From Leifsonia sp. EB41 (GTDB lineage: Bacteria; Actinomycetota; Actinomycetes; Actinomycetales; Microbacteriaceae), in assembly GCF_041262565.1 (NCBI RefSeq), contig NZ_JBGCCJ010000001.1:496001-560000 (forward strand): a DNA stretch of 64,000 nucleotides, given 5' to 3'. How positions within the stretch are numbered: position 1 is the stretch's first letter; the number at the start of each line of letters is the position of its first letter. Made by a program: the position numbers and the translations under genes. Under the pieces are notes generated by a model that searched no databases, had not been told where the DNA came from, and saw nothing but the letters and a program-made list of their open reading frames with translations. Shown one piece after another: positions 34,060 through 42,397 of the stretch.

Positions 34060-35030
34060 CGCACACCGTCATTCGTCTGCTGGCCGTCCCTGTCTCCTCC
34101 GGAGAGCAGCAGATACAGTGCCGCCATTCGCACGGACACGCCGTTGGCGACCTGCTCCCGCACCGTCGACCGCGGCGAGTCGGCGGCGGCCGCCGAGATC
34201 TCCAGCCCGCGGTTCATCGGTCCCGGGTGCATCACAATGCTATCGGCCCCGAGCCGGCCCAGCCGTTCGTCGTCCAGCCCCCAGCGCCGCGCGTACTCGC
34301 GCTCGGAGGGGAAGTAGGCCGCGTGCATCCGCTCGCCCTGGATGCGCAGCATCATCACGACGTCGGGCTCGGCGTCGATCGCCGCGTCCAGGTCGTAGCC
34401 GATCGCGGCCGGCCAGCTCGACACGTCGACCGGCAGCAGGGTGGGCGGCGCGACCAGGGTCACCTGCGCGCCGAGGGTCTGCAGCAGCCACACGTTGGAG
34501 CGGGCGACCCGGGAGTGCAGGATGTCGCCGACGATCGTCACGGTCACGCCGTCGAGGTCGTGTCCGCGCGAGGCGCGGCCGTGCAGCCGGCGTCGCATCG
34601 TGAAGGCGTCGAGCAGCGCCTGGGTCGGGTGCTCGTGGGTGCCGTCGCCGGCGTTGAGCACGCCCGCGTCGATCCAGCCGCTGGTCGCGAGCGTCTGCGG
34701 GGCGCCGGAGGCGCTGTGCCGCACGACGACCGCGTCCGCGCCCATCGCCGCGAGCGTCTGCGCGGTGTCCTTCAGGCTCTCGCCCTTGGAGACGCTGGAG
34801 CCCTTGGCGGAGAAGTTGATGACATCCGCCGAGAGCCGCTTCGCCGCCGCCTCGAACGAGATGCGCGTGCGGGTGGAGTCCTCGAAGAAGAGGTTGACGA
34901 CTGTCTTGCCGCGCAGGGTCGGCAGCTTCTTGACCTCGCGGTCCTGCACGTCCGCCATGTCCTCGGCGACGTCGAGCAGGGTGATCGCGTCGTCCCGCGA
35001 GAGGGTCTTGGTGCTGAGCAGGTGCCTCAT
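34056..35030 (-). CDS. pyrB: Aspartate carbamoyltransferase catalytic subunit
   Basis: Condenses carbamoyl phosphate with aspartate. The 324-residue protein has the carbamoyl phosphate loop [13 protein letters not shown] (about 49-60), [25 protein letters not shown] and [13 protein letters not shown]. No PyrI regulatory subunit is present; control is expected through PyrR. The ATG overlaps the pyrR stop (ATGA). Confidence 0.97.
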   Translation of the reverse strand: MRHLLSTKTLSRDDAITLLDVAEDMADVQDREVKKLPTLRGKTVVNLFFEDSTRTRISFEAAAKRLSADVINFSAKGSSVSKGESLKDTAQTLAAMGADAVVVRHSASGAPQTLATSGWIDAGVLNAGDGTHEHPTQALLDAFTMRRRLHGRASRGHDLDGVTVTIVGDILHSRVARSNVWLLQTLGAQVTLVAPPTLLPVDVSSWPAAIGYDLDAAIDAEPDVVMMLRIQGERMHAAYFPSEREYARRWGLDDERLGRLGADSIVMHPGPMNRGLEISAAAADSPRSTVREQVANGVSVRMAALYLLLSGGDRDGQQTNDGVR

Positions 35031-35596
35031 GCCCCGGCCTCCTCGATCGTCCGCGACTCTTCGATGGTCACCGACTCCTCGCCGTCGATCTCGTCCAGCC
35101 GCACGAAGATGCGCTCGGAGGCGGCCGACGGAAGGTTCTTGCCGACGAAGTCCGCCCGGATCGGCAGCTCGCGGTGCCCGCGGTCGACCAGCACGGCGAG
35201 CCGGACGGCCCGCGGCCTGCCCAGGTCGCTGATCGCGTCGAGCGCGGCGCGGATGGTGCGGCCCGAGAAGAGCACGTCGTCCACCAGGACGACGGTCCGC
35301 CCGTCGATCGACCCCGGCAGCGAGGTGGGCTGCGGCGCCCGCGTGGGATTCCGGGACAGGTCGTCGCGGTACATCGTCACGTCGAGGGAGCCGACGATGT
35401 CGTCGGGCGACGCGACCGAGTCCGGCTCGATCCGCTGGATGTTCGCGGCGATCCGCCGGGCCAGCACGACGCCGCGCGTCGGGATGCCGAGGATCACCAG
35501 CTCGTTCGTTCCCCGGTTGGACTCCAGGATCTCGTGGGAGATCCGAGTCAACGCCCGGGCGATGTCAGCCTGTTGCAGCACGGTGCGCGCTGTCAT
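35027..35596 (-). CDS. pyrR: PyrR bifunctional regulator / uracil phosphoribosyltransferase
   Basis: RNA-binding regulator of the pyrimidine operon that senses UMP/UTP, with uracil phosphoribosyltransferase activity. The 189-residue protein has the PRPP-binding motif [32 protein letters not shown] and the PyrR segment [11 protein letters not shown]. The last 15 residues form an acidic tail. It is the first gene of the operon, and its own leader carries the PyrR-type RNA element with the Shine-Dalgarno AAGGAGG adjacent. Confidence 0.96.
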   Translation of the reverse strand: MTARTVLQQADIARALTRISHEILESNRGTNELVILGIPTRGVVLARRIAANIQRIEPDSVASPDDIVGSLDVTMYRDDLSRNPTRAPQPTSLPGSIDGRTVVLVDDVLFSGRTIRAALDAISDLGRPRAVRLAVLVDRGHRELPIRADFVGKNLPSAASERIFVRLDEIDGEESVTIEESRTIEEAGA

Positions 35597-35601
35597 GCCG
35601 A

Positions 35602-35626
35602 CCTCCTTCCCCGCCTCACAGGACGG
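35602..35626 (-). promoter_or_regulatory. PyrR-binding hairpin next to the pyrR Shine-Dalgarno
   Basis: On the minus strand the leader reads CCGTCCTGTGAGGCGG (35611-35626), which contains UCCNGNGAGG, the core of the Bacillus PyrR-binding consensus, closed by a CCG/CGG stem. AAGGAGG (35602-35608) follows after two bases, five bases before the ATG at 35596. No attenuator terminator is visible. This fits the translational control described for mycobacterial pyr leaders, where PyrR bound with UMP hides the ribosome binding site. Confidence 0.75.
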
Positions 35627-35651
35627 CTGTTAAAGGATGCCAATTGGGTCG

Positions 35652-35657
35652 AGCCTA
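35652..35657 (-). promoter_or_regulatory. Candidate -10 of the pyr operon promoter
   Basis: TAGGCT on the minus strand lies about 50 bases upstream of the pyrR ATG, so the PyrR hairpin would be inside the leader. The -35 region is in the 3' end of the preceding gene and is not TTGACA-like. A CCAATTGG palindrome (35640-35647) lies near the expected transcription start. Confidence 0.4.
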
Positions 35658-35686
35658 GCAGGCCCGGCGCAGCTCACCGGCACAGC

Positions 35687-36403
35687 TCACCGGCCGAGGA
35701 AGCTCGCGAACTCCTTCTCGTCGCTGATCGAGCCGGTGTACTGCTTGCCGTTCACGAGCACTGTCGGCGTGCCCTGGATGTTGTCGAGCACTTTCTTGCC
35801 GTCCACCGTGATCGGTCCGCTCTGCGAGTGCGCGGTGTTCGCCTGCGCCCACGCCTGGTACGGCCCGCTGCGGTCGATGCAGCCCGAGATGTCGGTGATG
35901 CCGTGGTCCGTGGCAAGCGTGGCGAGCTGCTTGTCGGTCAGGCCGCTGGAGTTCTCCTCCGGCTGGTCCGCGAACAGCGCCTGGTAGTAGTCCAGCGTGC
36001 GCGCCGGCTCGTGTACGGCGACGCAGGCGAGCGCAGCCGACGCCCGGGTCGAGTATCCGGTGCCGTTCGACGCGCGGTCCAGGAAGGTCAGCGGGTGCAG
36101 GCGGAGCGTGATCGAGCCGTCCTTCACCGCGTTGGCCAGCGTCGTGCCGTTCGACTTCTCGAACGCGCCGCAGACCGGGCACATCGGGTCGAACCAGAGG
36201 TCGACCTTCTTCGGGCCGGAGCCGGCCGAGACGTAGCCGCCGTCGAAGTTCGCGACGCCATCGATGCCCGTGGCCGGCTTGGCGGTCGCGACGGGGACGT
36301 TAGAGTTGCCGCCGAGGAGCGAGCAGGACGCGACGCCCGCGGTCACCGCGACCGCGAGCACCGCTGCGGCGACGATCCGGCGCAGCCGGCCCGTCGCGGT
36401 CAT
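35687..36403 (-). CDS. DsbA-family thiol oxidoreductase lipoprotein
   Basis: Secreted, membrane-anchored thioredoxin-fold protein of 238 residues. Residues 1-27 form a lipoprotein signal peptide with a lipobox VASC. The DsbA-type active site is FDPMCPVCGAF, and the cis-proline loop is GTPTVLVNG. A second cysteine pair (ALACVAV and SGCIDRS) is in the helical insertion, as in DsbA-like proteins. The likely role is disulfide formation or exchange outside the membrane. The ATG overlaps the nusB stop (ATGA), so it is coupled to a transcription factor gene. Lgt in this window would lipidate it. An open frame extends upstream over nusB but is shadow. Confidence 0.88.
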   Translation of the reverse strand: MTATGRLRRIVAAAVLAVAVTAGVASCSLLGGNSNVPVATAKPATGIDGVANFDGGYVSAGSGPKKVDLWFDPMCPVCGAFEKSNGTTLANAVKDGSITLRLHPLTFLDRASNGTGYSTRASAALACVAVHEPARTLDYYQALFADQPEENSSGLTDKQLATLATDHGITDISGCIDRSGPYQAWAQANTAHSQSGPITVDGKKVLDNIQGTPTVLVNGKQYTGSISDEKEFASFLGR

Positions 36404-36822
36404 GCGCGCTGCGGGCGGTTCTGCGCGATCTTCGCGAGCAGGCCGTTCACGAAGCCGGCCGAGTCGTCCGTCGACAGCACGGTCGCGGCCTCCACGGCCT
36501 CCGAGATCGCGACGCCGTCCGGCACCTCGTCGTTGAACAGCAGCTCCCACACGCCGATGCGCAGGATGGCGCGGTCCACGGCGGGCATGCGCGCCAGGGT
36601 CCAGCCCTGGGCGTACGTCTCGATCTGCTCGTCGATCTCGTCCTGGTGGTCGATCACGCCGTCCACGATTTCGCGGGCGTACAGCCAGGAGGCCTCACGC
36701 GTCGGCTCGTTGGCCGCGCGCTCCGCCTCGGCCGCCAGGGCCTGCGGCAGGGTGAGCTGCCGCAGGTCGGCGCTGAACAGCACATCGAGGGCGCGCTTGC
36801 GCGCCTTGGTCCTGGCGCTCAC
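36400..36822 (-). CDS. nusB: Transcription antitermination factor NusB
   Basis: RNA-binding factor that with NusE acts at boxA in rRNA operon antitermination. The 140-residue all-helical protein has ARTKARKRALDVLF, VDRAILRIGVWELLF, VAISEAVEAATVLS and FVNGLLAKIA. It starts at GTG sharing one base with the efp stop. The efp-nusB pairing is classic. Confidence 0.96.
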   Translation of the reverse strand: MSARTKARKRALDVLFSADLRQLTLPQALAAEAERAANEPTREASWLYAREIVDGVIDHQDEIDEQIETYAQGWTLARMPAVDRAILRIGVWELLFNDEVPDGVAISEAVEAATVLSTDDSAGFVNGLLAKIAQNRPQRA

Positions 36823-37385
36823 TAGTCGTTGACGCGGCCGAGGTAGTCGCCGGTGCGGGTGTCGACCTTGACCTTGGTGCCGGTCTCCAGGAACAGCGGG
36901 ACCTGGATCTGGTAGCCGGTCTCCACGGTCGCCGGCTTGGTGCCGCCGGTGGAGCGGTCGCCCTGCAGGCCGGGCTCGGTGTAGGTGATCTCCAGGACGA
37001 CCGAGGCCGGGAGCTCGACGTAGAGCGGCGAGCCCTCGTGCAGCGCGACGGTCACGTTCTGGTTCTCGAGCATGAAGTTGGCGGCGTCGCCGACGACCGG
37101 GCCGGTGATGGTGAGCTGGTCGTAGTCGCTGGTGTCCATGAAGACGAAGTCGGCGCCGTCCTGGTACAGGTACTGGTACTCGCGGCGGTCGACGTTGGTG
37201 ATGTCGATCTTCGCGCCCGCGTTGTAGGTGCGGTCGACGGTCTTGCCGGTCGTGACGTTCTTCAGCTTCGTGCGGACGAACGCTCCACCCTTGCCCGGCT
37301 TGACGTGCTGGAACTCGATGACGCTCCAGAGCTGTCCGTCGATGTTGAGGACGATGCCGTTCTTGATGTCAGCGGTCGATGCCAT
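36822..37385 (-). CDS. efp: Elongation factor P
   Basis: Stimulates peptide bond formation at polyproline stretches. The 187-residue three-domain protein has the tip loop [13 protein letters not shown], so the modifiable residue is lysine rather than arginine, and the C-terminal signature [13 protein letters not shown]. The ATG is the family start. Several proteins of this window contain proline runs (for example the MltG N-terminus), consistent with EF-P demand. Confidence 0.97.
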   Translation of the reverse strand: MASTADIKNGIVLNIDGQLWSVIEFQHVKPGKGGAFVRTKLKNVTTGKTVDRTYNAGAKIDITNVDRREYQYLYQDGADFVFMDTSDYDQLTITGPVVGDAANFMLENQNVTVALHEGSPLYVELPASVVLEITYTEPGLQGDRSTGGTKPATVETGYQIQVPLFLETGTKVKVDTRTGDYLGRVND

Positions 37386-37475
37386 GCGGGAGTTCCATTC
37401 GGTTTGCGGAAGTTACGGGTGGGATCGGCGCCCCTCGCCGTCCACGACGGGCCCCGGCGTACGGAGCCCCAGAAG

Positions 37476-37481
37476 ATTCTA
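37476..37481 (-). promoter_or_regulatory. Candidate -10 of an efp promoter
   Basis: TAGAAT on the minus strand lies in the 100-base gap between aroQ and efp, immediately after the aroQ stop. With a 17-base spacer the -35 would be TCGCCG, a poor match. It implies that efp-nusB has its own promoter within the aro run. Confidence 0.4.
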
Positions 37482-37485
37482 GACG

Positions 37486-37923
37486 TCAGCGCGCGTTTCG
37501 GCGAATGAACGCCAGTGCGAGGCGATACGACTCGAAGCCGAACCCGGCGATGACGCCGGTGGAGACGGCGCTGATGACGCTGGTGTGCCGGAACTCCTCG
37601 CGGGCGTGCGGGTTGGACAGGTGCACCTCGACGACGATGCCGCCGGCCTTCGTCACGAGCGACACGGCGTCGCGCAGCGCGTACGAGTAGTGCGTCCACG
37701 CGCCCGCGTTCAGGATGACCGGGGCGCCGGAGTCAGCCGCCTCGTGCAGCCAGCGCAGCAGCTCGCCCTCGACGTCGGTCTGGCGGAGGTCGATGTCCAG
37801 CCCGGGAGCGTCCGCGGCGAGCTGGGCGCGGAGGTCGTCGAGCGTCCCCGCGCCGTACACGTCCGGCTCGCGGGTGCCGAGCCGGCCGAGGTTGGGACCG
37901 TTCAGGACGAGGACGGAAGTCAT
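37486..37923 (-). CDS. aroQ: 3-dehydroquinate dehydratase, type II
   Basis: Third step of the shikimate pathway: dehydroquinate to dehydroshikimate. The 145-residue protein has VLVLNGPNLGRLGTREPDVYG with the catalytic tyrosine, LNAGAWTHYSYALRDAV (usually NPGAYTHTS) and EVHLSNPHAREEFRHTSVI with the catalytic histidine. The dodecameric type II fold is expected. I prefer the ATG at 37923; a GTG at 37932 overlaps the previous stop and would add three residues. Confidence 0.95.
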   Translation of the reverse strand: MTSVLVLNGPNLGRLGTREPDVYGAGTLDDLRAQLAADAPGLDIDLRQTDVEGELLRWLHEAADSGAPVILNAGAWTHYSYALRDAVSLVTKAGGIVVEVHLSNPHAREEFRHTSVISAVSTGVIAGFGFESYRLALAFIRRNAR

Positions 37924-37928
37924 GCCGC

Positions 37929-38318
37929 TCACCCTACCGGCGCCTCGCCGTCGGTGAGCGGACGGACGCGCACCGCCGACCAGACGTCGTCCACGGCCAC
38001 GTTGCTGATCGGCCGCCAGCCGTACGCGCCGGCCTCCCGGATGAACGTGTCCCGGTTGAAGTCGGCCCTGCCGCCCTTCGGGTACAGGAACCAGACAGCG
38101 CGGGCGCCGGACAGCGCGGGCAGCTCGGTCTGGAACTGCGTCATCAGCTCGTCGCGGGTGCGCACGAACGTGATTGCGACAGCAGCGTCGGCCGGCGCCA
38201 CCTCGGTCACGCCGTCGGGCAGCGCGCCGATCGCTGCGCGCTCGTCCGCTCCTGCGCCCACGAGACTCAGGGCGTCGCCCTCCTTCAGGAGCAGCTTCTG
38301 AGCGATCGTCTTGGCCAT
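37929..38318 (-). CDS. Conserved hypothetical protein, DUF3052-like
   Basis: A 129-residue soluble protein. It starts [22 protein letters not shown], has ITFVRTRDELMT, a central VWFLYPKGGRADFNRDTF segment and the C-terminal GWRPISNVAVDDVWSAVRVRP. Similar actinobacterial proteins are assigned to DUF3052; I give that from memory. The Rossmann-like pattern (hydrophobic strands followed by WFLYPKG) recalls methyltransferase-like folds, but no cofactor motif is visible. It sits between aroB (one-base overlap at its ATG) and aroQ, which suggests cotranscription with shikimate genes rather than a pathway role. Confidence 0.75.
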   Translation of the reverse strand: MAKTIAQKLLLKEGDALSLVGAGADERAAIGALPDGVTEVAPADAAVAITFVRTRDELMTQFQTELPALSGARAVWFLYPKGGRADFNRDTFIREAGAYGWRPISNVAVDDVWSAVRVRPLTDGEAPVG

Positions 38319-39397
38319 CAGGAGCCGATCTCCTGGTAGGCGGCGAACAACAGGCTCTGGTCGGGACCGGCGAGCACAGTCGGCCGGCCGATGTCGTCCA
38401 GCACGATGAACCGCAGCAGGCTGCCGCGCGCCTTCTTGTCGCGCTGCATGCTCGCCAGCAGCGTCTGCCAGCGGCCGAGCGGGTAGCTCGTCGGCAGGGT
38501 GAGCGACTCCAGGATGCGGCGGTGCCGGTCGACGGCCTCGTCGCTCAGCCGCCCGCTCAGCCGGCCGAGCTCGGCGGCGTAGACCATCCCGACGGAGACC
38601 GCCGCGCCGTGCCGCCACTGGTAGCGCTCGGCGTGCTCGATCGCGTGGCCGAGCGTGTGGCCGTAGTTGAGGATCTCGCGCAGGCCCTGCTCGGTGAAGT
38701 CCTCGCCGACCACCCGCGCCTTGATCCCGATGGACAGCTCGACCAGGCGGCGGAACTCCGGCGACTCCGGGTCGGTTGCGACGTCCACGTCCCGCTCGAT
38801 GATGTCCAGGATCTCCGGCTCGGCGATGAAGCCGTACTTGACGACCTCGGCGAAGCCCGCGAGCAGCTCGTTGCGTCCGAGGGAGGTGAGCGTGTCGAGG
38901 TCGCAGACCACGGCGGCGGGAGCGTAGAACGCGCCGACGAGGTTCTTGCCCTCGGCGGTGTTGATGCCGGTCTTGCCACCGACAGCGGCGTCCACCATCC
39001 CGAGCACGGTCGTCGGAACCTGGATCAGCTTCACGCCGCGCAGCCAGGTCGCGGCGACGAAGCCCGCCAGGTCGGTGACGGCGCCGCCGCCGAAGCCGAT
39101 CACCGCGTCCGAGCGGGTGAAGTCGGCCTGGCCCATGATGCCCCAGAGGAAGGAGGCGACCTCGACGCGCTTGGCGGCCTCCGCGTCCGGGACCTCGGCG
39201 AGCAGCACCTCGTATGTGCCGAGCAGCGACTCGCGCAGTTCGGCCGCCGCGGCGCCGAGCGTGGCGGGGTGGACGACGAGTACCTTGCTCACGCCGGTGC
39301 CGAGGTGCGCTGCGAGGTCGAACCGGAGGCCGCGGCCGACGACGACCGGGTACGGGCTCGCCCCCGCGACGAGGATCTCGGTGGGCTGGTCGGTCAT
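38318..39397 (-). CDS. aroB: 3-dehydroquinate synthase
   Basis: Second shikimate step: cyclises DAHP to dehydroquinate using NAD and a divalent metal. The 359-residue protein shows the NAD loop [39 protein letters not shown], the metal region EVVKYGFI and [12 protein letters not shown], and RDKKARG. The ATG overlaps the aroK stop (ATGA). Confidence 0.97.
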   Translation of the reverse strand: MTDQPTEILVAGASPYPVVVGRGLRFDLAAHLGTGVSKVLVVHPATLGAAAAELRESLLGTYEVLLAEVPDAEAAKRVEVASFLWGIMGQADFTRSDAVIGFGGGAVTDLAGFVAATWLRGVKLIQVPTTVLGMVDAAVGGKTGINTAEGKNLVGAFYAPAAVVCDLDTLTSLGRNELLAGFAEVVKYGFIAEPEILDIIERDVDVATDPESPEFRRLVELSIGIKARVVGEDFTEQGLREILNYGHTLGHAIEHAERYQWRHGAAVSVGMVYAAELGRLSGRLSDEAVDRHRRILESLTLPTSYPLGRWQTLLASMQRDKKARGSLLRFIVLDDIGRPTVLAGPDQSLLFAAYQEIGS

Positions 39398-39918
39398 GAC
39401 TCTCCTTGTTCGGTGCTCTGGCCGTGTTCGGTGCGGCCGCTCTCCACCCAGCGGGCGATCTCCTCCACGATGGTGTCGATCGGCCGGGTGGACGTGTCGG
39501 CGGTGTAGTCCGCCAGCGACTCGTAAAGCGGGGTGCGCGCCGCCACGAGCCGTTTCCACGACTCCAGGTCGGTGACCAGCGGGCGCTTGCGGTTGGTGAT
39601 CCGGGCGGCGATCGCCTCGGCCCGCACAGTCAGCAGGACGACCCGGGTCGCGGCCAGGTCGGCCTGCGTGTCCGGGTCGAGCACTGCTCCCCCGCCCAGC
39701 GAGACGATGCCCGGCCGGCCGACCGCTTCCGCGACCGCTGTGCGTTCCAGCGCCCGGAAGTACGGCTCGCCGTGCTCCGCGAAGATCTCCGCGATAGCGC
39801 CGTGGTCGGCGACCACGACGGCGTCGGTGTCCACGAACGACAGTCCCAGCCGCTTGGCCAGGCGCTTGCCCACGCGCGTCTTGCCCGCCGCCGGCGGGCC
39901 GATCAGGACGATCGTCAC
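39394..39918 (-). CDS. aroK: Shikimate kinase
   Basis: Phosphorylates shikimate with ATP. The 174-residue protein has a P-loop [24 protein letters not shown] (shikimate-binding aspartate), the segment [20 protein letters not shown] and lid arginines in NRKRPLV. Start is a GTG five bases after the aroC stop. The frame remains open upstream for more than 400 codons across aroC; that long open frame is a result of the aroC shift and is not a true fusion. Confidence 0.95.
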   Translation of the reverse strand: MTIVLIGPPAAGKTRVGKRLAKRLGLSFVDTDAVVVADHGAIAEIFAEHGEPYFRALERTAVAEAVGRPGIVSLGGGAVLDPDTQADLAATRVVLLTVRAEAIAARITNRKRPLVTDLESWKRLVAARTPLYESLADYTADTSTRPIDTIVEEIARWVESGRTEHGQSTEQGES

Positions 39919-39923
39919 GGGAC

Positions 39924-41133
39924 TCAGGCGTACGGCGCGCTGACGCGCTCGGTCGCCAGGTTCTGCGGGATGGCGTCGAGGTAGCCGTGCAGGTTGCGCG
40001 CCGTCTCGGTCACCGAGTCGCCGCCGAACTTCTCCAGCACGGCGTTCGCGAGAACGAGCGCGACCATCGCCTCCGCGACCACACCGGCCGCGGGGACGGC
40101 GCAGACGTCGGAGCGCTGGTGGTGCGCGGGGGCCGCCTCGCTCGTGGCGATGTCGATGGTGCGCAGCGCGTGCGGGACCGTCGCGATCGGCTTCATGCCC
40201 GCGCGGACGCGCAGCACGCCGCCGGTGCTCATGCCGCCCTCGGTGCCGCCGGCCTTGTCGCTGGTGCGCTGGATGGCGCCCTCCTCGGCCACGAGCTCGT
40301 CGTGCGCCTGCGAGCCGCGGCGGGTCGTCGTAAGGAAACCGTCGCCGACCTCCACGCCCTTGATCGCCTGGATGCCCATGAGCGCCGCGGCGAGCTGTGC
40401 GTCGAGGCGACGGTCCCAGTGCACGTGCGAGCCCAGTCCCGGCGGGAGGCCGTAGGCGAGCACCTCCACGACGCCGCCGAGGGTGTCGCCCTCCCTTGTG
40501 GGCGTCGTCGACCTCGGCGACCATCCGCTCGGAGGTGGCGGGGTCGAAGCAGCGCAGCGGGTCGGCGTCGAGCGTCGCGACGTCGGCGGGCGTGGGCAGC
40601 GGGGCGTCCTCCGGAACGCGGACCGGCCCGATGGACAGCGTGTGGCTGACCAGCGTGATCCCGAGCTCGGCGAGGAACGAGCGCGCGACGGCGCCCAGCG
40701 CGACGCGGGCCGCGGTCTCCCGGGCGCTCGCGCGCTCCAGGATCGGCCGGGCCTCGTCGAAGCCGTACTTCTGCATGCCGACCAGGTCGGCGTGGCCGGG
40801 ACGCGGACGCGTCAGGGCGGCGCCGCGGCCGCCTGCGAGCTTCTCCGGGTCGACCGGCTCGGGGCTCATGACGTCGACCCACTTGGGCCACTCGGTGTTG
40901 CCGATGCGCAGCGCGATCGGGCTGCCGAGGCTCAGGCCGTGGCGGACGCCGCCGGAGACCTCCAGCGCGTCCTGCTCGAACTTCATCCGCGCGCCGCGGC
41001 CATAGCCCAGCTTGCGGCGGGCGAGATCGGCGCGGACGGCGTCCAGGGAGACGGGCACCCCGGCAGGGAGTCCCTCCAGGACGGCGATGAGTTCGGGGCC
41101 GTGGGATTCCCCGGCCGTGAGCCAACGAAGCAT
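39924..41133 (-). pseudogene. aroC: Chorismate synthase, broken by a single extra base
   Basis: Last shikimate step: EPSP to chorismate with reduced FMN. The N-terminal part (from ATG at 41133, [40 protein letters not shown]) runs normally for about 212 residues to VDDAHK. It then continues in another frame beginning [20 protein letters not shown] and ending [12 protein letters not shown]. One extra C in the run at 40493-40495 (plus strand) causes the shift; without it the gene encodes 402 residues, the family length. Read as given, the first frame continues without a stop through aroK. Every other aro gene here is intact, so a sequence error is more likely than true loss. Confidence 0.93.
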
Positions 41134-41197
41134 GCTTCGATTCTGGCACAGCGGCAGGGGGCCTCCTCCCGGCATTACGGCCGGCGGCGCTGCCCTG

Positions 41198-42397
41198 CTA
41201 CTCCGATTCGCCCTCGATGGAGCCGTCGCCCACCGGCGACCCCTCCGCGTCGATGCCGACCGCGGCGAGCATGGCCTCCAGCACGCCCTCCTCGTCGGGC
41301 AGCGGCTGGAGCACGTCGCCGGAGAGGAAGATGCGCACCTGCAGCAGCGCCTGCTGCGCGAGCATCGCCAGGCCGGAGACGACCCGGCCGCCGACGGCCT
41401 GCCACGCCGACGCGAGGACGCTCGGCCACGGGTCGTAGGCGACGTCGAGCAGCACGGCCGCGCGGCGCGTCGAGTCGGTGTAGATCGCCTCGGTGGAGGC
41501 GCCGCCCGGCAGCGTGCTGATCACGAGCTGCGGCACGTCCAGCGACCGGTCGGCCTGCGCGAACGACCGGATGCGGATCCTCAGCCCGAGCTGGTGGGCC
41601 AGCGGCTCCAGCCAGACGCTCTTCTGCAGGTCGCGCACGTGCACGTCGACCCGCTCGGCGCCGAGCTCGGCCGCGGCGACCAGCGCGGACGCGGCGGTCG
41701 CTCCCCCGCCCAGGACGTGCACGTAGTGCGCCTCGTCCAGGCCGGCGGCTGACAGCGCCCGGACGATGCCCGCGACGTCGGTGTTGAAGCCGCTGATGTC
41801 GTCGCCGTCGAGCAGGACGGTGTTGGCCACGCCCGTCTGCTCCGCGACCCGGTCCGTCTCGGTCAGCAGCGGGATGACGGACTGCTTGAGCGGCATGGTC
41901 AGCGACAGACCGCGCCACTCCTCGCCCAGTCCGTCGAGGAAGGCGGACAGGCCGGCCTCGCTGACATCGAGCTGGTCGTACGACCAGTCCAGGCCGAGCG
42001 CGGTGTAGGCGGCACGGTGCAGGGCGGGCGACTTGGAGTGGCCGATCGGCGAGCCGAGGACGGCGAGGCGACGGGAGGCGGTGGCGGCGGGGGCCGGTGC
42101 AGGATCCGCAGGTTCCACGGGCTCTTCCTCCGGTGCCGGCTCCTCCGCGGGCTCCTCGTCCTCCAGCGGCTCCTCCTCATCGGCGGCACGCTCGGCCTCC
42201 GCGATCGCCGCCTCCTCGGCCTCCACCTCGCGCTCGGCCTCCACCAGCTCGGCGATCAGCTCCTCGGCGGACGCCTCCGACACCCCGTTCTCGACGGCGT
42301 CGAGCGACTCCCCCTCGTGCGACTCCTCGGCTTTCGCCGGCTTCGGTCGAGGGGCGCGCGACTTCGCGGCGGGCCGGGGCTTCGGTGCGTCACTCAT
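41198..42397 (-). CDS. aroE: Shikimate dehydrogenase with long acidic N-terminal extension
   Basis: NADPH-dependent reduction of dehydroshikimate. The core begins near residue 108 ([16 protein letters not shown]) and has [11 protein letters not shown] with the catalytic lysine, [12 protein letters not shown] with the catalytic aspartate, the [10 protein letters not shown] nucleotide loop and a C-terminal [13 protein letters not shown]. The first 107 residues are basic then very rich in Glu, Ala and Pro and are not part of the family. The ATG at 42397 overlaps the mltG stop by 8 bases, with AAGGA upstream. An internal GTG at 42118 with a strong Shine-Dalgarno would give a normal-length enzyme. 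Confidence 0.9.
   Translation of the reverse strand: MSDAPKPRPAAKSRAPRPKPAKAEESHEGESLDAVENGVSEASAEELIAELVEAEREVEAEEAAIAEAERAADEEEPLEDEEPAEEPAPEEEPVEPADPAPAPAATASRRLAVLGSPIGHSKSPALHRAAYTALGLDWSYDQLDVSEAGLSAFLDGLGEEWRGLSLTMPLKQSVIPLLTETDRVAEQTGVANTVLLDGDDISGFNTDVAGIVRALSAAGLDEAHYVHVLGGGATAASALVAAAELGAERVDVHVRDLQKSVWLEPLAHQLGLRIRIRSFAQADRSLDVPQLVISTLPGGASTEAIYTDSTRRAAVLLDVAYDPWPSVLASAWQAVGGRVVSGLAMLAQQALLQVRIFLSGDVLQPLPDEEGVLEAMLAAVGIDAEGSPVGDGSIEGESE
42126..42131 (-). promoter_or_regulatory. Internal Shine-Dalgarno that may serve a short AroE
   Basis: GGAGGA on the minus strand lies seven bases before an in-frame GTG at 42118. Starting there gives about 306 residues beginning just ahead of the shikimate dehydrogenase core. 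The region encodes Glu-rich protein (GAG and GAA codons), so SD-like sequence can arise by chance. Confidence 0.4.

Noticed and set aside
35671-35693. Repeated AGCTCACCGG at the end of the DsbA-like gene
   Set aside because: Two 10-base copies 13 bases apart look like a small chance duplication at the stop codon; no function is suggested.
39394-41175. A single open frame joining AroC N-terminus to AroK
   Set aside because: The middle is frame-shifted aroC read as Arg-rich nonsense. The proper aroC C-terminus lies in the other frame, and aroK has its own GTG start.
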